Assembly (NCBI GenBank): GCA_033675545.1
Contig: JAWDGP010004062.1
Coordinates: 1,314,501 to 1,378,500, forward strand
Source: Elysia crispata
Lineage: Eukaryota > Mollusca > Gastropoda > Plakobranchidae
DNA length: 64,000 bases
Direction of reading: 5' to 3'
Shown here: piece after piece, positions 1 to 57,450 of the stretch
How positions within the stretch are numbered: position 1 is the stretch's first letter
Layout of the letters: each line of letters starts with the position of its first letter
The notes under the pieces: generated by a model
What the model saw: only the letters and a program-made list of their open reading frames with translations
Database searches by the model: none
What the model was told of the DNA's origin: nothing
Translations under genes and position numbers: made by a program

Positions 1-872
1 AAATTTGAATCAAATCAAAAGTTCTGATCATTTAAATCAAGTAGTCTTGCCTCATTTCTCAGGCTGGCCTGATCCTTAAGCTGTGATCACTGTACTGCCG
101 TACTGAATATTTTGAAAACCTTAACAACAGTCAAAAATGTTTGTTGAAAACTACGAAATACATTTAACATTGTTGATAAACATTTTTTTAATACATTGCA
201 TTGAAATATGTGTATGTTCTCTAAAAATATAACCCTTTTTAAGAGGGGACAGCTATAATATGACAAATTTCAAACGTACTGATAGTTTTAAGTTTAATTC
301 CTATATACTTAATTCCATTGATCAGATCTGTCCGATATTCATTGTGTAGCTCGGGAGGCCTTTGGAAGTGTTGTAGCTACGAATCTAGAGCTAATCTAGA
401 TGTAGTTTACCGACGATATGCACTACAAAGAATTTGTAGAATTCATCTAATTTTATCTACATCTGCCACGAGATCCACTGCTGAAGAGAATTTAAAGTTT
501 AGATCAAGACGATAGATTTATAGAATCGATTGCTCTGGCTGATATCATACATTTGACATAATGTGAAATTCTTGACTAAATAAAGGAAGCAGTTGCATAC
601 CGTATGTGTATCAAGACATATTCATGCTTTCTGCGTGGATGAAGTAGACTTTGAGGTTTTAATTTAGGGTAGATCTAAACCTACAATGTGGTCATCTATC
701 ATTCATAACAAGCACTTGAAAATGCTAAGAACGCCATGATTGTTGCTACGAAATACAATCTAATTCAAGGGGAACTACTTAAAAATTTTATGTCTTGATC
801 TCAGAAAATATCTTTGCAGTTACCCTTCTTTAAACTAGATAATAAAATTATATCATTGGCCTAGTTCTGCAA
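1..872. other. Unassigned AT-rich sequence upstream of transposon fossil
   Basis: No reading frame of convincing length or recognisable family lies here. The segment directly abuts the duplicated part of the piggyBac fossil, so its right part may be decayed transposon 5' sequence, but I see no terminal inverted repeat and no TTAA-flanked end that would prove it. Confidence 0.4.
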
Positions 873-1643
873 AAGCTTAGTTGAATGCGAGCTTTTAAGT
901 GAAAGTTCTGTAAAAGAAAGTAAGGTTTAAACTTAAATAAATGTAGACTATTATTATTTTCATAAATAATATTTTTGTAACACTAATTTCTGAACTTGAT
1001 TTGCCGAGCCGTGCCAGGCTTTAATTTTATTTCTTTGCGACGCGCAAGGAGCCAGAACGATTGAGGCATTTAGGTGGAGCAGTGATGACAGGCAGTTGAT
1101 TAGGTTTGAGTCAAGGTAATATTATATAGGAAGCAGGTAAGCTTAAATCTCTAAAAGTCCATGAGACAACAATGGCAAGGTCAGGTCTCTTGCACGATGA
1201 CAATGAACCGCTTTATTGAACTATTGACAGCTCTGCGGTTTGATGACAAAGACACAAAGCTATGTTGAATGTGAGCTTTTAAGTGAAAGTTTTGTAAAAG
1301 AAAGTAAGGTTTAAACTTACATAAATGTAAGGCTATTATTATTTTCATAAATAACATTTCTTTTTTAACACGAATTTCTGAACTTGAATTGCCGAGCCGT
1401 GCCAGGCTTTAATTTTATTTCTTTGCGACGCGCAAGGAGCCAGAACGATTGAGGCATTTAGGTAGAGCAGTGATGGCAGGCAGTTGATTAGGTTTGAGTC
1501 AAGGTAAAATTATGAGGGAAGCAGGTAAGCTTAAATCTCAAAAAGTCCATGAGACAACAATGGCAAGGTCAGGTCTCTTGCACGATGACAATGAACCGCT
1601 TTATTGAATTATTGACAGCTCTGCGGTTTGATGACAAAGACAC
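873..1643 (+). repeat. 384-bp tandem duplication inside the piggyBac fossil
   Basis: Positions 873-1255 and 1257-1643 are near-identical direct copies (offset 384 bp; only scattered substitutions and small indels, for example around 1119-1130 versus 1505-1513). Both contain the segment GAACTTGA..GCCGAGCCGTGCC and both end at GATGACAAAGACAC, inside the transposase coding region. The copies are much more alike than the surrounding decay would suggest, so the duplication occurred after the transposon had already degraded. Confidence 0.85.
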
Positions 1644-2798
1644 ATGGACCGCCATGCGAAATAGAGAAAGTTTCGCTCCAATCAGACTTATTTGAATAAG
1701 TCAATAAGAATTTATTACAACCCATTAGAATACTTAACAGTCGACGAGAAGTTGGTACCCTGCAAATGCCGCTGGAAACTTTTACAATATCTATCAAGTA
1801 AACCTGATAAGTAGACCTATGACATTAAGCTATTCTTATTTGTGACTGCAACATTGCTTACCCTTTGAAGGCAATACCATATTTAGAGACAACATGAAGA
1901 GATAAGAACAAATCTGGGAAGAGAAACTGTAAAGGAGTTGGGACAAACATACCTCAAAACAGGAAAGTACATAACGTGCGACAATTTTTTTTAACAGACA
2001 TTGAGTTAGCGAATCATCTTTCCAAAAATGGACTTCCGATAGTTGGAACTTGGAACCGTCAGAAAAAAATGAAGCTTTCTTCTCAGTCCCTTTCAAAACA
2101 GGGAAGGGCATCTGGGTGTATGAAAGTCGCTTTGTTTTTGTGGGGGGGGGGGGGGGGTTCCCCGGAGAACAAGAGCCTTGTTGTTTTGACGTCAAACGAA
2201 ACGAAAATGTGATTGTCATGAGCACAATGCATCATAAAGCAGATACGGATGAAAACGTAAAGAAGAAACCAGAGATTGTAAAGTATAACAATGAAACAAA
2301 AGGCGGAGTTGATACATTCGTCGACTATAAATTATGATGCGCACCTTCTCCTCCACAAGAAAGACTAGAAGATGGCCAATTGTTCTCTGGCACAATATTT
2401 TTGATACTGCGCTGGTCGCAAGCCATGTGATGTGCAAGTAGGTCTTCCCAAGAGATACTAAATCCCATGCTCACAGAGTGAGATTCAACGAACTTATTGC
2501 TCAAGAACTAATTACAGACCACATAAGGAGACGCATTGCAATTGCAAAAACAACGCAGGGGGCAAAGGTGTAATATTATGAAATTTTCAAGTTAGAGTGG
2601 AATCTTGGGGATAGGGGAACAAGCAGTCATAGAGAGACCAAGACAAAAAAAAAAATGAAAAGCTAGTAAAAGATGGTGCACGAAGTGTCCAAGGAGTAAG
2701 GCAAAAATTCTGAACAAGTCTGTGTTAAATGTGAAGGGTTTATTTTCAAAGCACACAGTAGAACTCTAACAGTCTGCACTGTGTGCGGTTTCAACTGA
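1591..2798 (+). pseudogene. Broken piggyBac transposase open reading region
   Basis: This is the part of the fossil that still reads as transposase. Catalytic-core landmarks are the acidic neighbourhood around TVDEKL, CDNFF (family: one catalytic Asp in the CDNFF/CDNYF motif) and the GGVDT segment. The C-terminal Cys pairs (WCTKC, CVKC, CTVC) match the RING/PHD-like zinc-binding tail of the family. The first Met shown by the frame is at 1591, but a similar start also occurs in the upstream duplicate at about 1207, so the original start is unknown. Stops and frame changes make it a pseudogene; it is a plain DNA transposon gene and not a host domesticated copy, because the frame is not maintained. 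Confidence 0.75.
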
Positions 2799-4343
2799 AA
2801 TCTGTTTCATTTCTCACAACGTTAAAAATTGGACAATCCTATTTAGCCAATATTTTGTTAAAAAGAATCAATTTTCAAAACTTCTCAATGTGTAAGTTTT
2901 ACATTCATTTTTTTTGATAACTATTTTGGTTTAACCAAGTTTTATTTATACATCGCTGAAGCTTTCATTACTAATACTACATACGCTAAAATTTAACGGT
3001 ACTTTTTGTTGTTTCGAATAAATTTCTATACAAGTTGTTCTTAGCTCTTTGTTATTGTTATTACATGGGTTCCCAAGACTAACTGTTCAAAAAATAATAA
3101 TAAAAAATTATCTGTTTCAAATTGGATCAGATATGTCTACAATAAAGATTATCCGAAATTTAATTATTCAAGTAACAAATTGTAAGAAAATTTAAAAAGG
3201 AGATTTCCTCTCACTTTCTCTAATCTGATAGGGGTTCGTCTTGACCCCATTGGAAGTAAAATTAATCTCAAATTCCCGGATTGGCCCTCTGGTGTGAGTT
3301 CACTATGTACGTGAAAAAGACAAGCTTTAGTGAGTTCGTCAAAAAAGGTCAATTTAAGAAAAGCCACACATTTTTAGACGGATAGCTCAGAATTTGGCGG
3401 AGTTAGATAGGCTCGGGGTCCATTATTTGGATCTCACTAGAAAAAAAAGGGTTCTTGACGAAGTTACCTTATTCAGCGACCTTGAACCCAGCGTCATCAT
3501 ATAACTACCATCATTACCTATGGATCTTTCTTCATGCGGGTTCCTGCTAAACAATTTCTTTTCAAATTTTACATTTCTCAAACCCCGTGAATTTTTTATG
3601 TTATTTTCATTCTTTACTTGGTTAAAGAAAAATTATCTCCCTGATTCATTAGCGTCATTCTCTCTATTAAAAAAAAAAAAAAAAAAGAGAGGCAAAGCCA
3701 TGATTCTGTTTTATCTGCTCTGTAAGATATGCAGTCCGCGAATTAAATCTGCCTGCCGTATAAATTATTTATGTCTGTGTCAGTGCCAATGTCAACAAGT
3801 TAGTAAACACAAATTGTGTTTTTTGCCTCTCCTCAGTCTGACCTGGGCTGTCTCACATGTGCTCACAAACAAGTTCCAAATGAGTAGAGTGAAATGTCTG
3901 CTTTAGTTTGGAGTTCACATTTCCTTCACCGGAGGATTTTTAAAAACTAGTTTACGGTTGCAATAAGAATGGGTTTACCAAAGATATTTGAAAATTCTAC
4001 AAATGCTGTTTGATATCAAAGTGCGCCCTTATTTTTGGCTTCGTTTTTCATTCTTTATTTACACTTTCTTTTCATTTCGTTAGTCCAAGACCATGTTATC
4101 CTAATAATCGAAGCCGGGTATCATTGTGGCAACAGGTAGGGGCCTACGGATCCCTCTATCTAAAACTAGAGAGGTAAATATATCTTTTATGCGTAATCTT
4201 TTTCCCCAAGTAAGACTACATAAAAATCAAAATTTGGAAACTGTAAATACCTATGAAATATTCTGTATCGATATGATGTATACACAAAATATATCGTCAA
4301 ACTTCTTGACTCAAGTTTTATGAAATTATTGCAAATATATATC

Positions 4344-4347
<4 letters not shown>
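2799..4347. other. Unassigned AT-rich spacer
   Basis: I recognise no gene. It contains an A-run at 3669-3686 and otherwise ordinary AT-rich sequence. The first part may include the 3' untranslated and terminal portion of the piggyBac fossil. Confidence 0.4.

Positions 4348-4416
<69 letters not shown>
4348..4416. repeat. (CT)n microsatellite
   Basis: Nearly pure CT dinucleotide tract of about 69 bp. It pairs in opposite orientation with the (GA)n tract at 4699-4763. Confidence 0.97.
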
Positions 4417-4419
<3 letters not shown>

Positions 4420-4694
4420 GTAACATTTCTATCCCATTTCACAAACACCCATACACATAATGTACTTTCACTTCTTATTTCTTTCTCATCCTTTCTCTGC
4501 CCTCCCTATTTATTCTTAAATTCACCACAAAACCCTGCGGGACAGCTTGAATTCCACCCTGAAATAGAAACCCTTTGAAAGCTACAACGAATTAGTTCAT
4601 CTTGTTTTATCCACATCTTTAACTTCGCATTGATATTCTATCAATTTCACTCAGCACATTTTCCCCTTCAATTTTAATAAATGATATTGAGATT

Positions 4695-4698
<4 letters not shown>

Positions 4699-4763
<65 letters not shown>
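4699..4763. repeat. (GA)n microsatellite
   Basis: Pure GA tract of about 65 bp, the complement of the CT tract about 280 bp upstream. Confidence 0.97.
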
Positions 4764-4766
<3 letters not shown>

Positions 4767-5118
4767 AAGAATGATTAGGTTAAAAACTGCACTCATACAC
4801 CTGTGTCACGTACTTCCCCTGTAATAAATATTAGAACATAACATCTCAACTTTTCAACCTCATAATAATTATTAATAATATCTGAAAATATTTATTTGCG
4901 CCAAATTAAAACATCAAAATTCCTAGAAAAGCAAAAACTGTTCGAAATTACATAAACTTTCGTGAAAAGTCTCAGAATTCAATATTGGGAATTTCCTTCA
5001 TAACCTCAGCTTGAGCTTTTTTTTCTTGTAAATAATCTTGTAAAAATTTATGTCTTGCTTAGCAGTAGGCCTCGACCCTAAAAAGTAGAAGCTCTCACTT
5101 GGGCTTGGGTCAACAAAA

Positions 5119-5196
5119 TCACGTGACCGGATATAAAATTACAACTGTTCCGAAAATGGCTGACGAACTCAAGGAAATAGCCAGCTTAGTTTTAAG
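5119..5196 (+). promoter_or_regulatory. Candidate promoter and first (5' UTR) exon
   Basis: A palindromic E-box TCACGTGAC (5119-5127) is followed at once by TATAAAA (5132-5138), a Kozak-like AAAATGG (5154-5159) and a possible donor AAG|GTAGTC (5196/5197). From here to 9.3 kb the sequence changes to the CpG-poor, T-rich style of the gene body, which suggests transcription begins near here. The short frame from ATG 5156 (MADELKEIASLVLR) ends in phase 2 at the donor and does not fuse in frame with the signal-peptide exon, so if transcribed it would act as an upstream ORF. With the TATA box used at its usual distance the start site would lie near 5162, downstream of that ATG. All of this is inference. 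Confidence 0.35.
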
Positions 5197-5524
5197 GTAG
5201 TCTTGTAAATTATAGAAAACTGTCATGAAGTTAAATGTGATTTTGAAAGCTTAACAGTGTGGTGAAGTTGATTTAAAGTATGTGTATGGATGTTACATAC
5301 CAAATTTAGGTGAGCATGTTTTAATTGATCTAGAATCTAGACTTGAGTAATAGATGAAATCTAAGATCTGGATCTATTCTAAGCTAGAATTCTGTACAAC
5401 AATAGTCTCAAATCCAAGAGTTTATAAGACTCTTTCAAGATCAGATCCACTAGGTTTAGTCGGTCTTGAATCTAGGGCTCATTATAAATCTAAGAATTCA
5501 TATTTCAATTTTGAACCCATTTAA

Positions 5525-5880
5525 GGGAGGACTTCTGAACGGGTACGGTACCTCTAAGGCTCTATCATACTAAAGAGGGCTTGGATTGATGGGGCCATGT
5601 AGAACAACTTAGGCATAAATGTCTCAAATATATGTGTAAATCATTATTTAACAATGAATCAGCAATAAATAAATCACATATCCTAAATCATATCTTAAAT
5701 ATACGAAACCAATGTATATATTCAGAAGTTGTACCCAATTTAGTTCGTATACATGTAATTCTGGAAAGAGTTCCTTTTAGGTACGGACTTATTAAACCAG
5801 TAGGAAACACACAATAGGGTTGCTACTGTTTCTTCTATGTAAAAAACCGTCCGTACCTGAAAGGAACTCTTTCCGTAATT
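5525..5880. repeat. MITE-like hairpin repeat cluster
   Basis: Two related pieces. Positions 5757-5788 and 5848-5880 form inverted arms of about 32 bp (GGAAAGAGTTCCTTTTAGG against its complement with few mismatches) around a loop of about 60 bp. Positions 5525-5590 (GGACTTCT..GGTACCTCTA..CATACTAAAGAGGGCTT) match the reverse complement of 50430-50490 in an intron of the phosphatase gene. The segment GGAAAGAGTT..TTAGGTACGG also resembles the start of that second copy. This is a short non-autonomous DNA transposon family of unknown class. Confidence 0.6.
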
Positions 5881-6342
5881 CTATTTTTAACCAATTTTAT
5901 TTAAAAACGTAGATTTACACATTATATTGAAAGTCAAAGATCGCTTCTAGTTGTTTAGTCCCTAAATTTGAAATCTCTGGTTTGTCAAAATCTAGATTTA
6001 GATTCTAGATCTCTATTGAGAGAGTTTCCAATGCACTTTTTGCAGTGGCCCATCTTGAACTTGAAGTAATTTTGATCCACCTGTAAATAATTGCTGGCAC
6101 TGTCACTGTCAGTTACACTGATGAATCTAAGTAAACCTGCATGTCACTCATGAATCTAAGTAAACCTGCGTCTCACTCATTCTAATTAGTTGCCTAAATC
6201 TCAGGTCTAAATGGTGAAATTCTACCTTGCCACCCAAGGCCTTAGTCGGATATTTTAATTTCCTTCCATCTAGAATTTTCTTTTTATTATGTATTGGCTC
6301 AAAACCAAATTACTGGTATTGGTAATTGTAATCTTGTTCTAG

Positions 6343-6462
6343 GGGCTAGTTATGAAATTGAATTGATTCCTCTAAATCCTGAGGATATATATTCTAGAAG
6401 GAAGACATATATGAAAAATATGATGCTTGTTGCAGTGCCTGTTACAAATTGGTTTTTAAAAG
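6343..6462 (+). other. Weak candidate coding exon, unassigned
   Basis: A 120-nt segment between TTGTTCTAG and GTATGC. It begins and ends in phase 1, is open, and encodes GASYEIELIPLNPEDIYSRR followed by about 20 more residues. Read on into the next exon (9172) it stays in frame through the signal peptide. No upstream exon in the right phase was found, and the peptide matches no family I know. In AT-rich DNA a 40-codon open stretch can occur by chance. Confidence 0.15.
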
Positions 6463-9218
6463 GTATGCAGTTGCTTATGAAGTTGACATATAATTTTTTT
6501 TTTGTAATTGAATACTCAAATTCTTTGTATGGAGAAATTTCATTTGTTAGGTTTAAAGTGGTCTATTAAAATTCTCATGAACACTATTGTAATCAATTTC
6601 TGACAATTTATGTGAAATGTCGACTTTTTTACTTCTATCTTGAAATCGAACAGAGTAAAAAGCTTAACACTTTGCTGCTTGCAAGTTGATACTTTTGAAT
6701 TTGAGACTGAAATAAATCTTAAATTTTTATTTATTGTTAACATACCAGCTGAGATTATTAAAACATGGCATTAATTAAAGTCAAGTGAATTGGGTTTAAT
6801 AGTTAAAAAAAAATTCTGTGTACTCTGTTGATTGAGTATAAATAAATATCAGGTGCCATGTAACTGCTGCTATTTTGTCTTTTGAAGGTCCATTATCATG
6901 ATATCAATCAATCAATGTAGAATTTGCTTATCATTCCCAAGGACCATTGCACATATAGAATTAATCAGGATCTCGATCTAGTTTCTTTCAACAGCGGTTT
7001 GGAAGCACAGCCATTCAAATTACAGCTTTTGTTTTACAAATAATTTCCAAATCTGGCTCATTATGATGATCAAAAGTATCAAGTATAAATAATATTTACA
7101 GAATGTTTTCTTTCGCTAATATAAAGCTTAAATGTTTTTTAGACTGAATTAACATGTGGTAAACTTTTCTAGAACTGCAAATGAGATCTTGAGAATTCTT
7201 TTCTATTATTCTTAATAAGGCAAAACATGAATCATAGTTCAAAGCTCTGCATTTTACTTTTAGCAAGTGTCATAAGTTTGACAGGATCTCCAAAAAACAC
7301 CTATGTTGAAGTGATTGAAATCTAATTGCTTTCTTGAAGAAGGTATAAAAGAAAGTGGTTTTTGTTTTGCACTTTATTCTTATGTTGCTTTTTTTTTCTA
7401 CATTTTCTTCACAAGTCAAGAAATTTTGCAATATTTTTTTAAAATTTTTAAATGTGCATTTCCAGTATTGGCCACTGTACCAAATTTAAAATCAAATTAT
7501 CTGTATTTCCTCGAGAAACTATTGAATTCTCTAGAGGTTCATTTAATTGTCAACAGAAAAATAAAATATCAAAACCACTAATATTAAAGAAAAGAACACC
7601 TTTTCTTGAAATAAAGGATTATTTATAAAACTCTTGTAAATGGTGATAAAATTGCAACAACTGTTTTTGTTTTTGTTTTTCAAAATGTTTGTGTTTGTGT
7701 CTTAGGTGATATTTCTTAACAATTTAATTTCTTAATTGCTTCAGGGTCTGATTTAAGGCTTCTTTCAAGAAAATCTGCGTTACATGGCACAATTCGCTAA
7801 ACATAACTTTACTCTCAAAATATGATGGAATGTTTTGGAATAATTTTTTTTTCTTTTAAAAAGGAGATCAACTGTCAAGGTACACAATGGTGTGCACGTT
7901 TCAAAAGAATATTTTTCAGTCCTCAAAGACTAAATACTTATGGAAAAAAGGTTTTTCTTACCTTTTTGAACTTTATATCATTGGAAAACATAACATCTCC
8001 CCTTGACATTTGCATATCTATCATGCGACTTATGATGATATTTCACAAGGCATTTATTTAAAAGGAAAACCCATTCAACAGTTCTAAGCGCCTTCTCATG
8101 CTACTTACTACTTAAAAAATCACATTTATATGCACCAGTTTTTCAAAAGTACCTTTAAAAAGGGGAGAACTGGTATTTTTGTAACTCACTTATACTTTAA
8201 TTAGGCTGCAGGGTGAGATTGAAAAGTAGAATTTAACTAAAGAAATGCACAATGTACTATCTTCACAGATCAAATAGACTGGTTCCTTATACTTATTTAA
8301 GTAAAATATAATATGGTGTCAAATTTGGGTTACACTGACGCTCCTCCATTCTGATTATGTACAATATTACAATTACAAGTAAATTAAAAAAAAAAATGTG
8401 CTTCATCTAACTTGATGTTCATGTAGATAGAGGCATAAGGTTATTTTTCTGGACTTTTCAAGTAACACAAAGAGAGTCCTTTAAAGCTAACAAATGCTAC
8501 TATATTAGGATCTATTTTTTATAGGGATACTTGTACAATTTTAGTTGACATTCGATACATTGCATCTTTAATTAGAGACTTATAATATGTACAGATTTTT
8601 GTCCTTATCTGTACAATGTTACTGAATTGCAGGTGGTTGTTTTAATTAAAGCAGTAGACAATTTATGTTTGGAATATTTCATCATAAAAATGAAACCCTG
8701 ACATTTTTTATTCATTTTAACCCACGCTCTAAAATTTTCCATATTTTTAATTTGTAAACAAAATTTATGTATGTTTTGTTTTTATTTCTTGTGTAAGTGA
8801 ATATATAATCCTCTTTGGAAGGCCATGGAAGTGTTTTAGTAGGAACTTGGATTACAAAGGACTTTGCCCATATCTAAAGCCTCAAACTTATTACATACGT
8901 TAAAGATTTTGTTGTTTGAACTCAATAGGGGTAAATTTGCAAAAAGAATGATATATTGCCTTCATGTGTGACACCTTCGGTCAAACAATGACTTTCTTTG
9001 GTTTTAACAATTATGTGAAGTCTTTTTTTCTTAGTTAAAATCATGTGGCAATTTTTTTAAAAGGACTCATGATATAACATTTATGTACGTTCATAGGTAG
9101 ATGCCACTAGATTGTATCATGACTTAAGTCTGCAAGCTGGAAGTTAACAGGTTGGTTCTTTTTATTTTCAGGAAATCGTCATAGGATTAAAGTGATTAAC
9201 AGACTTTCTGTAAATGCA

Positions 9219-54414
<45,196 letters not shown>

Positions 54415-57400
54415 GCTGATAGTGTGAATGTCAACCTTTACATACAATTTTTACACTTATGCCCACCATAATAAACTTTCACATCGTTTTAGAGAAATAT
54501 TGATTCATATTTAGTTTTGTTGTTTGTTGGGTTTTTTTTTTTTGAGAAGGTGGGCAAGCCATATAGAGAATTTAGTCCAATACATTTGCTTTCAAAGGTA
54601 ACACTTTGATACAGCCTTTTTTATGTTTCTATTAACAATTTAACTCAAAATACACATTCTGATCATGATCAGGAACCATTTCTACATAAAAAGGTGGGCA
54701 TCTTTATAAGGCATATGATAACCAAATATCTCGTATGTGATATTATATTCCGATAGAGGTCTGAATCTGGATGGGAATTATCTTTAAAAACATTTGCAAC
54801 TTCTTTGTTTTATTTTGTTTTCACACTCTTGGTAAAAGATAAAGTGAACCTAGTCAATTTTTTGTCGTTGTTTTGGGAGATTTTTGCTGTTAGAAAAATA
54901 TTCAGCAACTATGAATGTGAAGAAGAAAAAAAAGTCATCTTTTTTCATGTGTAAATGTGATAGTGAATGAATGGATTTGGGATTAGATATTAGTTTTAGG
55001 CATTTAAACTATAATGTGGTACAAATGAAATAAGCTTTTAATTATCATGTGGTTTTAACAAAATTCCTACTTTTTTTTTATTTTCATGATATATCATCGG
55101 ACCACCTTTTACATGTATGGTCTTCTCTGATAAAGAAACTATTTTGAACTGGACTCAGACTGCAGGATTTATCATGGCATAGGATGGGAAGAGATATTGT
55201 CATAGTATTGAGATGATAATGTAAACTAAAAATTCTCAGCAATATACTGGTTAAAAATGAGTTGCAGGATTGAATTGTAAATTGGTAAAAAATTTATTAT
55301 AAGGGCTTTTGATTATTGCTTTTTGTATCTAATCTCATATAGCTCCAGGTTATTATAGCTTTCATGCATTGAATTCAATTATTATTTATTTTCATAACCA
55401 TTTGAGAGATGTGTCAGCACTTATGGACACTGTTATATTAACCAAAAGTTATCCTTCGATTTTTCTCTTAAAGTATTTTTTCATATATATGCCTGGGTTT
55501 TTTTGTTTTATTGTTTGCTAGGTTAAATACTATCACCTATCACCACTTGTATGTTGCAGTTATATCTCTGTTATGAGGGTTTCATAAAAGTGTGAAGCAG
55601 CGACTTCTGGCATCAAATATTGACATGCGAGCTTATCTTTGCATGAAGAATTGTCACCTTGCTGAATTAAACACATTTTGAATAATCAAACCAGGCTGTG
55701 AGGGGAGCTGATATTTCACTGGAGATGTGAACATGACCTGGAATGAAGACAATGCATTTATATAAATGCTTCCCATGGATGTTAATAGTTTTATAAGGTT
55801 AAATTCAAAGTTTAAAATCATTTATCTTTATTTTTTATAAATGCTAAGGTTATGTGACACTTAATATGTTCTCTTTTTGAATTGAAAATGGTCATTCTCA
55901 TACATTGTGTTATACGAGCCCTAAGCTTCAGGATGAATCTGTGTGGACAAAATTGCTTGGTTTTGAGCAATTTTTTTAAGCAATGAAGATTGAGAGGATA
56001 ATCAAGAGACATTAAATATGGTGCTTTTTGCCAAAGTGGATTGATGAAAATACTTTTTATTTTGATTGAATAATGTACAAATTTTTTTTACCTGCCTGTA
56101 AACACAACTTTCTGTATAACTGCTCTTGAGGAGTATTGTGCTTTTCAAGCTCATGCTGTACATTTATGTTTTTATATAACTTTTCTGTTGTTTATTTCGT
56201 CTATCTTATAATTTATATCAGTATCAGCTCATATCACTTTGGAATTTCAAATGTTTTGTATCAAAATTAAACTGCTTACAATAAATCTACATGTTTACAT
56301 GCACCATGTTAAAAATTTATGCAGCTTTGGTAATGACAGCACAATTTTTACTTGATTTCTTGAGGTTTTTTTTTCTATTGTACAACATAAATGAAATATT
56401 TTTCCCTCATATAGGCAGGTACAAATGTAGCTCTGGTGCGTTAACCATAGAGTGATTAATTGATCAATTTTGCCATTGAAATTAAGAGAGTGTTTGCGTA
56501 AACTTCTATTAGTAAAGCCTAGTGTCTTGTCTTACCTCTGAGAAATGTAGACATAGATCTTTTTGCCAGAGTGATACAAAAGCATACTGTCATCAAATAC
56601 AATCTTTTTGAATTTCTGTCCCAAAAGTCAACCTCTTAGCAGAGTCTGATCCTAATGAGAGGTCATAATCAAAATTGGGATTTTAGCATAATTTTCCAAT
56701 TTTTTTTTCCCCTCAGGGAATAAAGATATAAAGTAATTTGCTAATCTGTCTTGGTGCATTGGCCTTAAACCAAGAGGAAGTTGTATTTCGCTTGGAAAAA
56801 AATACTTGGTAATAATAGCTTGCCTAAGACCAAATCCAGCAAAAAAAATGTAACGTTCAGAAGAATTTAACTTTTCTTATTTCTAGGTAAACCTATCAAT
56901 TTGAACCAGGTTTTTTTCCCATATGAAAGGTCCATTAAAGGCTTAAAATATGAAGGAGAAAAATTGTAGTGTTGAAAATGTATGCCTTCACTTCTGTGAC
57001 CATTTTGATATAAAACTTGTGCGGTATGTCAATGTTTTTAGACTATGGATTCGACATTCTCTATTTCAAGCAAATATAAAGCCTTTGGGTTAAAACTGCT
57101 TTTCAAGTAACTTTTAAAGAACATGAAAACTATTGCATTTTTTTAAAAATAAACTTAACTACATTATTTCCTTGTAGAAGTAAAATGGATTACCATTTCC
57201 CAGTATGAAAGTTAGTGTTAGATTACTGCAGATAGATGGAAAGAAACTCATCCAAAATGAATGCTGTCTGAATAAAAGCATGTGCTTTTTTTTGGTACTT
57301 GATATGTGGGAAAATTATTCCTTGTGCTTTTCTAGTGTACTTTACAAAATTTGTTGGTGAGCCACAAATTGTGCATAAACTTCTTGTAAATTAAGTATTC

Positions 57401-57450
57401 TTGTATTTGTTGCTTTATTGCTGTATTCACCATGCCTCTTGTTGCCATAG
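54415..57450 (+). other. 3' UTR and last intron of the short isoform
   Basis: AT-rich, CpG-poor sequence with the texture of the gene body and no open frame of note. It is 3' UTR up to about 54500 if the proximal poly(A) site is used, and otherwise UTR or intron. Confidence 0.5.
54470..54475 (+). terminator. Proximal poly(A) signal AATAAA
   Basis: AATAAA 56 nt after the stop, followed about 40-60 nt later by a GT-rich stretch (GTTTTGTTGTTTGTTGGG, around 54514-54532). This gives the long-tail isoform a 3' UTR of only about 85 nt if used. Confidence 0.6.

Larger units (their letters stand above)
873..2798 (+). mobile_element. Decayed piggyBac-family DNA transposon
   Basis: A cut-and-paste DNA transposon fossil. 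Conceptual translation in changing frames shows, in order, landmarks of piggyBac/PGBD transposases: FIELLTALRFDDKDT (about 1597-1642), EYLTVDEKLVP (about 1728-1760), ITCDNFF (about 1970-1990), VIVMSTMHHK (about 2210-2240), NETKGGVDTF (about 2290-2320), TRKTRRWPIVLWHNIFDTA (about 2356-2412), and a Cys-rich C-terminal segment with WCTKCPRSKAK (2673-2705) and VCVKCEGF...TVCTVCG ending in a stop at 2796-2798. At least three frame changes and several in-frame stops break it, and a G-run near 2142-2157 sits inside the coding part. Part of the 5' region is duplicated (873-1643). Terminal inverted repeats could not be located, so the element ends are uncertain. It is not expected to be active. Confidence 0.8.
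5197..9171 (+). other. AT-rich stretch, probable 5' intron
   Basis: CpG-poor, T-rich sequence with the same texture as the later introns. It contains the hairpin repeat cluster, a 30-bp direct duplication near 6121-6175 (TGAATCTAAGTAAACCTGC twice) and one weak exon candidate (6343-6462). Otherwise no feature is seen. Confidence 0.4.

Noticed and set aside
1836-2225. Minus-strand frame of 129 codons over the piggyBac fossil
   Set aside because: Antisense of recognisable transposase sequence on the plus strand.
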